This document shows, piece after piece, positions 50,530-58,609 of a DNA stretch of 64,000 nt. Made by a program: the position numbers and the translations under genes. Under the pieces are notes generated by a model. The model was not told where the DNA came from. It saw only the letters and a list, made by a program, of their open reading frames with translations, and did no database searches. Numbering within the stretch: position 1 is the first letter of the stretch; each line of letters starts with the position of its first letter. Source of the stretch: a bacterium. Lineage in GTDB: Bacteria > Elusimicrobiota > Elusimicrobia > UBA1565 > UBA9628. The DNA lies in NCBI GenBank assembly GCA_021822495.1, contig JAKAQO010000001.1, forward strand, positions 452,808-516,807, in the 5' to 3' direction.

Positions 50530-51678
50530 TTATTTTTTTCCTTTTTTAGATATCCGAGTTTTGAGCCAGCGCAGCTCTTCAGCCCGCGAGCTCATTTGCC
50601 CTCGCCATTGAAGACGCGCAGCTTTTTCCAGTATGTTTCCCATCTCCGGTCCGGGATTAATTCCTTGTCCGATTAAATCAGCTCCGCTGATCTTAAGCGC
50701 TTCAAAAGAAAACTTCGCTTTTTTAGGATAGACGGCGCGAAGAATATTTTGAGACAAATCAGGCAAAAAATTTCTTGGAGACTCCTGAGCGCGAGAAACT
50801 TTAATGGCCGTGAGAATTTCCTTGGAGGCGCGCGCTTCAAGAGGCAAGGACGCAATGAAATTTTCCGCCTGAGACCCCAGGGAAAAAGCCCAAAACCCAA
50901 GGCGGGTATAGGCGTCCAAGTCCCGCCATTCTGAAAGAGAAGGAACTTTTAAGCGAAAACCTAACAAATCTAAATAGCCCCATTTTTGAAGCAACACAAG
51001 CGCGGAATGCGGGTTTTCTTCCGATAGAATTTTCAGAATTTCAGACAGAACGCGGTGGCGGGATAATTTTTGCGGATATCCAGCTTTAAGAGAACGACGA
51101 GCCAATTTCTCAATTTCAGGCACGCAGGAAAAATTAAAACGCCCGGCATAACGAGCCGCCCGAAAAACGCGCGTGGGATCGTCTTCAAAACTAACGTCAT
51201 GAAGAACCCTGATTTTTCGGGATTGAATATCTTTAAGGCCTCCAAAGGGATCCAAAATCTCAGAAGAAATCTCCCCTGATAATTTTAAGGCCATCGCATT
51301 GATCGTAAAATCCCGCCGTTTTAAATCTTCTTCGATCGGAACCGGGGTTTTAACCACTGGGAGAGACGCCGGAAAGGGATAAGATTCCGAGCGAGACGTC
51401 GCAAAATCAATCTCCCATCTTTTTGAACCGACCAGCCTCCAGGTTCCAAAAGAATCAAAGGGAATAGGCTCTACTTTCACGAGTTTCGCGCAAAAATCAA
51501 CCAGGGGTTTAGGATTTCCATCGACCGTGAAATCAAGATCGCGAGTTCTTCGGCCCATGACGAAATCGCGAACCGCGCCCCCGACTAAATAAACCGGAAG
51601 TTTCCGTTTGAGGGCTTCGCCGGCTACGGCTTTTAAGATTTGGCGCGCGCCTTCTGGAATTCTAAGAGGAGATTTCAT
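50530..51678 (-). CDS. CCA tRNA nucleotidyltransferase / poly(A) polymerase family
   Basis: 382 residues. VYLVGGAVRDFVMGRRTRDLD holds the GG and DxD catalytic site of class II nucleotidyltransferases, and RRDFTINAMAL plus DDPTRVFRAARYAGRF are the following family motifs. It probably adds or repairs the tRNA 3' CCA, although some relatives are poly(A) polymerases or partial (A- or CC-adding) enzymes; sequence alone does not settle this. The start overlaps the preceding stop as ATGA. Confidence 0.9.
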   Translation of the reverse strand: MKSPLRIPEGARQILKAVAGEALKRKLPVYLVGGAVRDFVMGRRTRDLDFTVDGNPKPLVDFCAKLVKVEPIPFDSFGTWRLVGSKRWEIDFATSRSESYPFPASLPVVKTPVPIEEDLKRRDFTINAMALKLSGEISSEILDPFGGLKDIQSRKIRVLHDVSFEDDPTRVFRAARYAGRFNFSCVPEIEKLARRSLKAGYPQKLSRHRVLSEILKILSEENPHSALVLLQKWGYLDLLGFRLKVPSLSEWRDLDAYTRLGFWAFSLGSQAENFIASLPLEARASKEILTAIKVSRAQESPRNFLPDLSQNILRAVYPKKAKFSFEALKISGADLIGQGINPGPEMGNILEKAARLQWRGQMSSRAEELRWLKTRISKKGKK

Positions 51679-54600
51679 TGGGCAATCCTTCTTAAATAAT
51701 CTTTAAACAAACCCTGATATTCCAAGGGCGGTTTTTGTTTCATTGATTTTTCAATCTCCCGGCGCATTTTTTTGAGGGGTTGATAGTCTTTCAAACCTGG
51801 AAGAGGCGTCAAGTTCATTCGGGCCCCAAGGCCCTCCCCGGGATTTCCTTGTCCAAGAATCTGCAAGGTTGAAAAACCGCCAAAACCTTCCAGCAGAGAA
51901 GACTCCATTGATTTTTCTGAACTGAGGGAGCGGTCAAGAGAACCAAGACCTTGGGTCAATTTGGATAGAGCGTTTTCCTCGTCAATCAAAGCGCTTTGAG
52001 TCTGACCCTTCTTTAAACTCCCTTGAGCTGATTCTTCATCTCCTGAAGCTTCGGATAAATTTTTCATAGTCGATTCCGGAATTGCGACCGTCATTCCAAG
52101 GCTCTTAAGCTGTTTTAAGGCAGATTCCGCAACCGCCCTGGCCTGTTTTTGATTTTGGGCTTCCGCCTCGGATTTTTGCGGATCGGCCAAAATGCCGGAA
52201 ACGCCCCTTTCTAAAACCTTTCGGATTCGGTCTTCGCCTTGAGCGAAATAACCCCAAGGAAAGCGCGGGTTAAAGACCTTTGAGGCGCGAAGAGAATTCG
52301 ACGCTTGAAAAAGCTCTTCATCCGCTCTCCCCGCTTGTTCGCTTTTAAATTGCGTCTGAATCAATTTCATTTGATTTAAAATGAAAGAAGGAAATTCTCC
52401 TCCATAAGCGCTCGCTGAAGAAACGAGAATTCCTTGCATTTTTGCGAGCTTTTTCAACAGATCCTTTTGTTTTTCGATTTCCCTCTGGAGCCGTTCTTTT
52501 TCCAAAAATGAAGTCTCTTGTCTCACCCCGCTTTCTTTTTTTATCGCTTGAGACAAAGTCTTTCGCGCATTCGCCAGTTGCCGGGCCGCTTTTTCCATTT
52601 TTGACGAGAAAACCGAATTTCGGGCCATCTCGGACATGACGGAGTTCATCTGCTCCAACTCTTGTTCTAGTCGCTTCGCCATTTGAGAGGCCTTCTCATA
52701 ATTTCCGGAACCGAGAGCTTGAGCCAAATCGTTTAAAGACTGTTGGGCCTCTTGAAGAGGAAAGGGCGTCGAAGACGAAGCCGCTTTTCCCTTTGAATGG
52801 GGAATTTGAGCTATTTTCCGGGCGAATTTTTCGATTTCCTTTTCCAAAGTAGAAATTTCTTTTTGCATCTTGGCTTTTTGGTCCGCGGAAACGTTTTTCT
52901 CGCCGGCCATTTCCTTTAAACGAGAAGATAAGTCGGAGGCTTGGTTTTTCATTTGAGCCGCGTTCATCGCCTCATCTTCCAATTCTCCCAATTTCTCGCC
53001 TTGGGATAAAAATTGTCCGGCCTGTTCGGCGGAGTTAAGAATTTTTTGGTGTTGCGCCGACGCTTTTTCTGGACTACCCGACGCCAAATTTTTTCTCGCT
53101 TCCTTAAAATCATGCGACAATTCTTTTTTAAGACGACTTTTCAAAGCCGAAAGGGAAGATTTAAGCGCGGAATTAAGATAGGGATCTCGGCTTAAGGCGC
53201 GCCTGAGATCATCCATTTTCCAAAGCGCTTTTTGAGCGTCAGCCTGAGATAAGTCCGCCTGTTTTTGAGCTCCCAAGGGGTTCTGTTTAAGCGTAGACAA
53301 CACTTGCTTTTCAGAATCAGAGAGTTGCGACAAAGACTCTTCCGCTTTTTTCCAAGCTTTTTTGATTTTCCGCCTGATGCGGTTTAAATCAATCACTTGA
53401 ATTTGAATAGGAGAAGAATAAGACGTATGCGATGGACTCGCGTTGTCAACGGCCGCAATTTTTATGACGCTACTCCCCACTGGAAGTTGAGACAAGCTCA
53501 AGGAATAGTCTCCGTAAATTTCCTTGGCATTATCCGGAGTTTTAATCGTCAGTTCCCGCGTAGGGCCGCCCAAAGAAGAGAGGGATAAGAAAATTTTCAC
53601 AATCCCGCCGTCGTCACGGGCCAAATAGGAGATGGGAAGAGAATCAAACCGGGAGCCTTCCACCGGATAGCGGGGGTCGAGAATTTGAACCGTGGGAGGC
53701 TGATCGGGGAGAACGTGAACCCAGTATTTCAGATTTCCCCGGTTTTTTTCTCCGGTTTCCGAAATAAGAGAAAAGCCGAGACCGGCATCGCGAGAAACCG
53801 TGAAAGAAGCCTGATAAGCTCCGTTTCTCGCCTGTCTCATGGGCAAGGCGCGCTTAGGATTTGAAATCAAAAACGACGCTGATTTTAGATCTTCATTCGG
53901 TTGCCCGCGAATCTCCAATATATGCCCAGACAGAACATCCATCGTCGAATTTTCCACCCAAGAATTCCAGTCGGAATCGACATTTTGAGTCCTGGCTTCC
54001 ACAGACATCATCTTAGGCCGAACGATGGGAATGATGGAGTAGACCCTGGTCATGGCATCGCGAAAAACAAGCCGGTATTTAAGCGGGGAATGGATTTGGG
54101 AAAATTGAAGGGATGCGCCTTTCGGCGTTTGAGAATCCCAAGGAATATTTTCAAATCCATGAGGAGTCTCTACTTGAATCTTCAGATTTCGATAATCTCT
54201 AAAAACCAGGCAAGAAGGGTTCCAGGAAGCCTTAATTTCAAGAGACACTCCCCAATCCACGCGATCGTCTCCAGGAAAAACAGAAACTTCTTTGCCCAAG
54301 TTTTCTCGCGTCCATGGCCACAAAACTCTTTCGGAACCTCGATGAGAATAGGAAATGAGGGCTATCAAAACAGCGAGGGCTAATCCCGCTTGAACTATCG
54401 CGCGCATTAAATTTCCAAACGGCAGAAAAATTTTTGGAGATTCCCTCAAGAGCCTCTCTGTTTTTGCTTTATGCTCATCCTCAAGAGCCTGCGAATGAAA
54501 TTTTGGGCCTGAAGCGCGAGTCAACTCCCAGGAAGATTTAAGATGAGACGATAGTTGAGGGAAGCGTTTTTCCGTCTGAGTTAAAATCTCCAGGGTTGAA

Positions 54601-54848
54601 AAGTTAAAAAGGGGATAAAACAAATATTTCGCCAAAATCCAAGATAAAACCGCGGTTAAAAAAAACCAATAAGCTTGGCGAGTAACGGAAGACAAAATCA
54701 GCCCGTGATCAAGTAAAAGCCCAAACGATAAAAAAGCGAGGAGGCCGGTCGAGAAAGCCGCTACGCTTTCAAAAAATATCTCCAGAATTTTTTGAATTTG
54801 TAAGCGACGAACCGTTTTTTCTAACGAGGATCCTTGGCTGATGTCCAA
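51675..54848 (-). CDS. Large membrane protein with long coiled-coil region (DUF4175-like)
   Basis: 1057 residues. The N-terminal part has two hydrophobic helices near residues 28-75 and a third near 150-165, then a beta-rich periplasmic-type domain (to about 480) and a long Gln/Lys/Glu-rich helical region (for example AEQAGQFLSQGEKLGELEDE) over about 400 residues. Its layout matches DUF4175 proteins as I remember them. Such genes often follow large membrane operons; the function is not known. It follows actF by 27 bases and overlaps the CCA gene by four bases. Confidence 0.8.
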   Translation of the reverse strand: MDISQGSSLEKTVRRLQIQKILEIFFESVAAFSTGLLAFLSFGLLLDHGLILSSVTRQAYWFFLTAVLSWILAKYLFYPLFNFSTLEILTQTEKRFPQLSSHLKSSWELTRASGPKFHSQALEDEHKAKTERLLRESPKIFLPFGNLMRAIVQAGLALAVLIALISYSHRGSERVLWPWTRENLGKEVSVFPGDDRVDWGVSLEIKASWNPSCLVFRDYRNLKIQVETPHGFENIPWDSQTPKGASLQFSQIHSPLKYRLVFRDAMTRVYSIIPIVRPKMMSVEARTQNVDSDWNSWVENSTMDVLSGHILEIRGQPNEDLKSASFLISNPKRALPMRQARNGAYQASFTVSRDAGLGFSLISETGEKNRGNLKYWVHVLPDQPPTVQILDPRYPVEGSRFDSLPISYLARDDGGIVKIFLSLSSLGGPTRELTIKTPDNAKEIYGDYSLSLSQLPVGSSVIKIAAVDNASPSHTSYSSPIQIQVIDLNRIRRKIKKAWKKAEESLSQLSDSEKQVLSTLKQNPLGAQKQADLSQADAQKALWKMDDLRRALSRDPYLNSALKSSLSALKSRLKKELSHDFKEARKNLASGSPEKASAQHQKILNSAEQAGQFLSQGEKLGELEDEAMNAAQMKNQASDLSSRLKEMAGEKNVSADQKAKMQKEISTLEKEIEKFARKIAQIPHSKGKAASSSTPFPLQEAQQSLNDLAQALGSGNYEKASQMAKRLEQELEQMNSVMSEMARNSVFSSKMEKAARQLANARKTLSQAIKKESGVRQETSFLEKERLQREIEKQKDLLKKLAKMQGILVSSASAYGGEFPSFILNQMKLIQTQFKSEQAGRADEELFQASNSLRASKVFNPRFPWGYFAQGEDRIRKVLERGVSGILADPQKSEAEAQNQKQARAVAESALKQLKSLGMTVAIPESTMKNLSEASGDEESAQGSLKKGQTQSALIDEENALSKLTQGLGSLDRSLSSEKSMESSLLEGFGGFSTLQILGQGNPGEGLGARMNLTPLPGLKDYQPLKKMRREIEKSMKQKPPLEYQGLFKDYLRRIAQ

Positions 54849-54875
54849 ATTCTATAAAAAGGCGGGGCGCCTTTT

Positions 54876-56042
54876 TTATTCGTGAAGGGCCAGGCTTTCC
54901 TTGAGGAGAGGATCTCCCACGGGATAGGGCTTAGCTTGCCTAAAGGCATTTTCAAAAACCAAGACAAAAAGGGCGATAAAACCGCCAAAAATCAAAAGTT
55001 CAGGCAGGCCATACACCGGGCCCGTTTTCTCAAGAGGCGGCATAATCAAGAGATAAAGGTCCGTCCAGTGACCAATGGCGGAGATAGCGGCCGCTAAAAA
55101 GAGAGTTTTCGGGTTTTTCTTTCCCGCTACGCTCAAAAGAATCAAGAAGGGCAAAAGCCAGTTCATAATTACGTTTGGCCAAAAAACGTAAGCCCAATGG
55201 CCAATCGATCGCAGGGTAAAATGAGTGACTTCCTCGGGAATATTCTCATACCAAATCAGCATATACTGGGAAAACCACAAATAGACCCAGAAGATGCTGA
55301 AGGCAAAAAGGAGCTTGCCAATATCATGGTAATGAGCGGCGCCGATATCCTGATAGTAGTTCTTTTTTTGAAGCCATAAAAGAAGGAGAATGGTTGAGGC
55401 AAAGCCATTGACAAACATCCCCGCGAAAACAAACCAAGGATAAAGGGTGCTATACCAAAGCGGTTCCAAAGACATAATCCAATAAATAGCGATCAAGGAA
55501 TAAGAAAGGGCGAACGTCACGACATAGGCCGCGGCGACGCCTCGATTTTTCAAGGTGCGGGCAATGTCTCTTTCCTCGTCTTGCAAACGAGAATTGGAAA
55601 TGAGCTTACGAACAAAGAAAAGCCAAAGGGCAAAAGAAGCCAAAGACACGGAAACAAAGGCCTTCCAATTAAGAAAAATAGCTTTCGCCACAACGCCGGG
55701 AAGCTGCGAGCCTTGAGGAGTGGTCCAAAAATAAAGGCTTTTAATTCCGGCAAAAATAGAAACCGTGGCGATGGCGATACCGTAAGGAAGATATGAAGTG
55801 ATGGCTTCGGGAATTCTCCGGAAAGCGGTGGCCCAACCCGCCTTGGTCAGATAAAGAGCGGAAACGAAAACGGCGGCTGAAAGGCTTAAGGACAAGAAAT
55901 AAAAATTATCAATTAAAAGATTCGCCCAAGCCCGCTGGGGAGCCTTGTGAAATGTCCAACCCAAGGCCAAAAGACCAAACAAAATAAAGGCGCGGCAAAG
56001 CGTTTTCTCCGCGCTGCTTAAAAAACTTTTTGAATTTTCCAT
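54876..56042 (-). CDS. actF: Alternative Complex III subunit ActF (NrfD-like membrane protein)
   Basis: 388 residues with about ten hydrophobic helices, including FYFLSLSLSAAVFVSALYLT and AIAIYWIMSLEPLWYSTLYP (the latter starting SLIAIYWIM). It is the second NrfD-like membrane subunit of ACIII, which oxidises quinol and reduces a c-type cytochrome or oxidase. The ATG at 56042 is five bases after the actE stop; the earlier in-frame start at 56186 lies inside actE. Gene order supports the assignment. Confidence 0.88.
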   Translation of the reverse strand: MENSKSFLSSAEKTLCRAFILFGLLALGWTFHKAPQRAWANLLIDNFYFLSLSLSAAVFVSALYLTKAGWATAFRRIPEAITSYLPYGIAIATVSIFAGIKSLYFWTTPQGSQLPGVVAKAIFLNWKAFVSVSLASFALWLFFVRKLISNSRLQDEERDIARTLKNRGVAAAYVVTFALSYSLIAIYWIMSLEPLWYSTLYPWFVFAGMFVNGFASTILLLLWLQKKNYYQDIGAAHYHDIGKLLFAFSIFWVYLWFSQYMLIWYENIPEEVTHFTLRSIGHWAYVFWPNVIMNWLLPFLILLSVAGKKNPKTLFLAAAISAIGHWTDLYLLIMPPLEKTGPVYGLPELLIFGGFIALFVLVFENAFRQAKPYPVGDPLLKESLALHE

Positions 56043-56047
56043 GGGAG

Positions 56048-56716
56048 TTAGAAACTGTCTCCTCCGCCGCTTCCGCTTTGGCTTTTGGGAGCGGCCGCGG
56101 CGGCCGCTTTCTCCTTCGCATCCTCGGCCGCGTCTTTTTGCGCCTGATAACGCGCCAAGTCTTTCACATAAAGGGCGACCTTCCAACGATCATCGGGAGA
56201 TATTTGGGCCGCATAAGACGGCATAGGCGGTTTGCCAAAAGTGACAATGCCGAAAATTTGGCCAGGGCTTAATTTCTCAGCCGCCGTCGCGGCGGAAAAC
56301 TGAAACGGCGGAAAAGTCTTGGCCACCGGCCCGTCTCCAGTCCCATAAGGACCATGGCAGGGAAAGCAGAAAGTTTCAAAAACAAATCGGCCCCTTTGCA
56401 TGACCGCATAACTTCTTTTAAATGGGTCTTTCATGTTGTCAAATGCGGTTGGGCCTTTTTTTAGGGATTCTAAGTACCACAAAATTTTCTTATTGTGAGG
56501 AATCGTGTGCGGCACAGGTGGCTGATCGGTCTGACCGTTCGGCAAGACGGTATTGGGGCTTTGAGTTTGGTCCGCCACGGTATTGACCATGTCTTCAAAA
56601 GTAAAGAGACGAATATTGGGCTTACTAAAATTCCGGCGCGCAACAACTAAATATCCCCCGCAGACGACGGCTAAAAGAGCGGCGGGAATCAAGGATAAAG
56701 GACGCGGCTTTTTCAT
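56048..56716 (-). CDS. actE: Alternative Complex III subunit ActE (monoheme cytochrome c)
   Basis: 222 residues. A hydrophobic N-terminus (SLIPAALLAVVCGGYLVV) anchors or exports it, FCFPCHGPYGTGDGP is the single CxxCH heme site, and MPSYAAQISPDDRW offers the axial Met. It is the mobile-type cytochrome c domain of the ACIII complex. Its start overlaps the actD stop by four bases. The C-terminus is Ala/Gly/Ser-rich and probably disordered. Confidence 0.9.
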   Translation of the reverse strand: MKKPRPLSLIPAALLAVVCGGYLVVARRNFSKPNIRLFTFEDMVNTVADQTQSPNTVLPNGQTDQPPVPHTIPHNKKILWYLESLKKGPTAFDNMKDPFKRSYAVMQRGRFVFETFCFPCHGPYGTGDGPVAKTFPPFQFSAATAAEKLSPGQIFGIVTFGKPPMPSYAAQISPDDRWKVALYVKDLARYQAQKDAAEDAKEKAAAAAAPKSQSGSGGGDSF

Positions 56717-57228
56717 TCAATAATCTCTCTAATTTCCAGAGCCCCTTCTTGGTTTAGAAGACTGGACACTTTTTCAGCTTTACTCTCGGACTCCAAATCG
56801 AAAACCAGCGCGAATTTATTATTCTCCGTTTGGAGCCCCCAGAAAGGACTTGTTTTGAACGGATGCATTCCCCGGAGAAAGAGAAAGGCAAAAAATGTGG
56901 AGACCCCGGCAAAAAGAACGGTGAGTTCAAAACAGATGGGAACCATTGCAGGATAAGCCGTAAAAGATTTCCCCCCGATATTCATGGGCCAATAAACCGC
57001 ATGAACCCAGTATTGGAGAGTAAAAGCCGTCAAAAGACCCGTTGCCCCCCCGAAAAAACAAACCTTCGGCAAAATAGAGGGTTTGAGTTCCAAAATTTCA
57101 TCGATTCCATGAATCGGAAAAGGGGTATAAGCGTCGGAAGCGGAAAGCCCTAAATCCTTGGCCTTCTGAGCCGCATGAAGCATTTTCTCATCCGAATCAA
57201 AAATGCCGACTAAATTTTTATTAGGCAT
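56713..57228 (-). CDS. actD: Alternative Complex III subunit ActD (DUF3341)
   Basis: 171 residues. NLVGIFDSDEKMLHAAQKAK, DAYTPFPIHGIDEIL and two hydrophobic helices (FFGGATGLLTAFTLQYWV, FELTVLFAGVSTFFAFLFL) fit DUF3341/ActD. The ATG at 57228 has GGAG nine bases upstream; the alternative at 57243 has no such site. Its first eight bases overlap the end of actC, and it overlaps actE by four bases. Confidence 0.92.
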   Translation of the reverse strand: MPNKNLVGIFDSDEKMLHAAQKAKDLGLSASDAYTPFPIHGIDEILELKPSILPKVCFFGGATGLLTAFTLQYWVHAVYWPMNIGGKSFTAYPAMVPICFELTVLFAGVSTFFAFLFLRGMHPFKTSPFWGLQTENNKFALVFDLESESKAEKVSSLLNQEGALEIREIIE

Positions 57229-58609
57229 GTTGTTTCTCTCCATGCTTTTCGGAAGAAAGAACGTGCTTGATCTCGCTCATCGCGATCATCGGAAGCGATC
57301 TTGAGAATAAAAGGAAACAAGTGAAAAACAGGCCAAAGAGCCCAATAAGAAGCCCCCAGTCAACATAAGTCGGGTGATACATCGTCCAACTGGAAGTCAA
57401 GAAATCACGATGGAGACCGATGACAATGATGTTAAAGCGCTCCAGCCACATCCCGATATTAATGAAAATCGAGATAATGAACGCGACCACCGGAGACCTT
57501 CTAAATTTTTTGAACCAGAAAAATTGCGGCGCCACCACATTGCACAACATCTGCGTCCAGTAACAGTAGCGATAGGGGCCGGTCGCGGCGTTGATAAAAT
57601 AAAAGCGTTCAAAGGTGTTGGCGCTATACCAACCAATCAAGGTTTCCGTTAAATAAGCCATGCTCACAATCATCGAGGTTAAAAGGGTCACTTTTGCCAT
57701 GGCATCAATATGCTTGAGGGTGATATAATCCTTAAAGCCGAGAAATTCCCGAGACAAAGTAAGGAGAGTTAACACCATCGCAAAACCGGAGAAAATGGCG
57801 CCCGCGACAAAGAAAGGCGGGAAAATGGTCGAATGCCATCCCGGAACTATGGCGCAGGCAAAATCCATGCTCACGACCGTGTGAACAGAGAGAACCAAGG
57901 GGGTCGCGAGTCCCGCTAAAAGAAGGGAAGCCTTTTCATGATTGCGCCAGGTTCTGGCTGAACCGCTCCAGCCAAGACTCAAGGTTCTAAAAATAAAGCG
58001 GCGAATGGCGCCCTTGGCATGGGCGGCGGCGGTCGCCAGGTCCGGCAAAAGACCCATATACCAAAATAATAAGGAAATAGTTAAATAGGTGCTAACCGCA
58101 AAAACATCCCACAAAAGCGGAGAACGGAAATTGACAAACAAAGGTCCCATGGTATTGGGATAATAAGGAAACAACCAATAAAGACCTCTCCAAATGCGGC
58201 CCATGTGAAGAAGGGGGTTAAGCCCCGCGCACATAACGGCAAAGATAGTCATAGCTTCAGCCGAGCGGTTGATCGCGGTCCGCCATTTTTGCCGGAATAA
58301 AAGAAGAATAGCGGAAATCAAGGTTCCCGCATGACCAATACCGACCCAGAAGACAAAATCGGTAATCGCAAATCCCCAGGAAACGGTTTTGTTGAGTCCC
58401 CATGTCCCGACTCCAGTCCAGATGAGATCGGTGACCATGATGACGCCCCATAAAAGCGCGAGTCCCGCGACTGTAAAAGCTACAAACCAGCCCAAGGGCG
58501 GGCGCTTTTCCATCGGGGCGCAGATATCGTCGGTGATCTGTCCGTAGGTCTTTCCGCCCTCAACAAGGGGCGGGCGCAAAATCTCGCTTGAAGCCGTCGC
58601 GGTCGTCAT
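57221..58609 (-). CDS. actC: Alternative Complex III subunit ActC (NrfD-like membrane protein)
   Basis: 462 residues, about ten transmembrane helices. VGIGHAGTLISAILLLFRQ and WRGLYWLFPYYPN are typical of the NrfD/PsrC family quinol-interacting subunit. It overlaps actB by four bases, the tight spacing usual for this complex. Its role is quinol oxidation and possible proton translocation, by analogy with structurally studied ACIII. Confidence 0.93.
   Translation of the reverse strand: MTTATASSEILRPPLVEGGKTYGQITDDICAPMEKRPPLGWFVAFTVAGLALLWGVIMVTDLIWTGVGTWGLNKTVSWGFAITDFVFWVGIGHAGTLISAILLLFRQKWRTAINRSAEAMTIFAVMCAGLNPLLHMGRIWRGLYWLFPYYPNTMGPLFVNFRSPLLWDVFAVSTYLTISLLFWYMGLLPDLATAAAHAKGAIRRFIFRTLSLGWSGSARTWRNHEKASLLLAGLATPLVLSVHTVVSMDFACAIVPGWHSTIFPPFFVAGAIFSGFAMVLTLLTLSREFLGFKDYITLKHIDAMAKVTLLTSMIVSMAYLTETLIGWYSANTFERFYFINAATGPYRYCYWTQMLCNVVAPQFFWFKKFRRSPVVAFIISIFINIGMWLERFNIIVIGLHRDFLTSSWTMYHPTYVDWGLLIGLFGLFFTCFLLFSRSLPMIAMSEIKHVLSSEKHGEKQHA

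Noticed and set aside
56043-56186. Longer N-terminus for ActF
   Set aside because: It is an Arg/Lys-rich stretch inside actE, typical of an out-of-frame overlap; the ATG at 56042 follows the actE stop.
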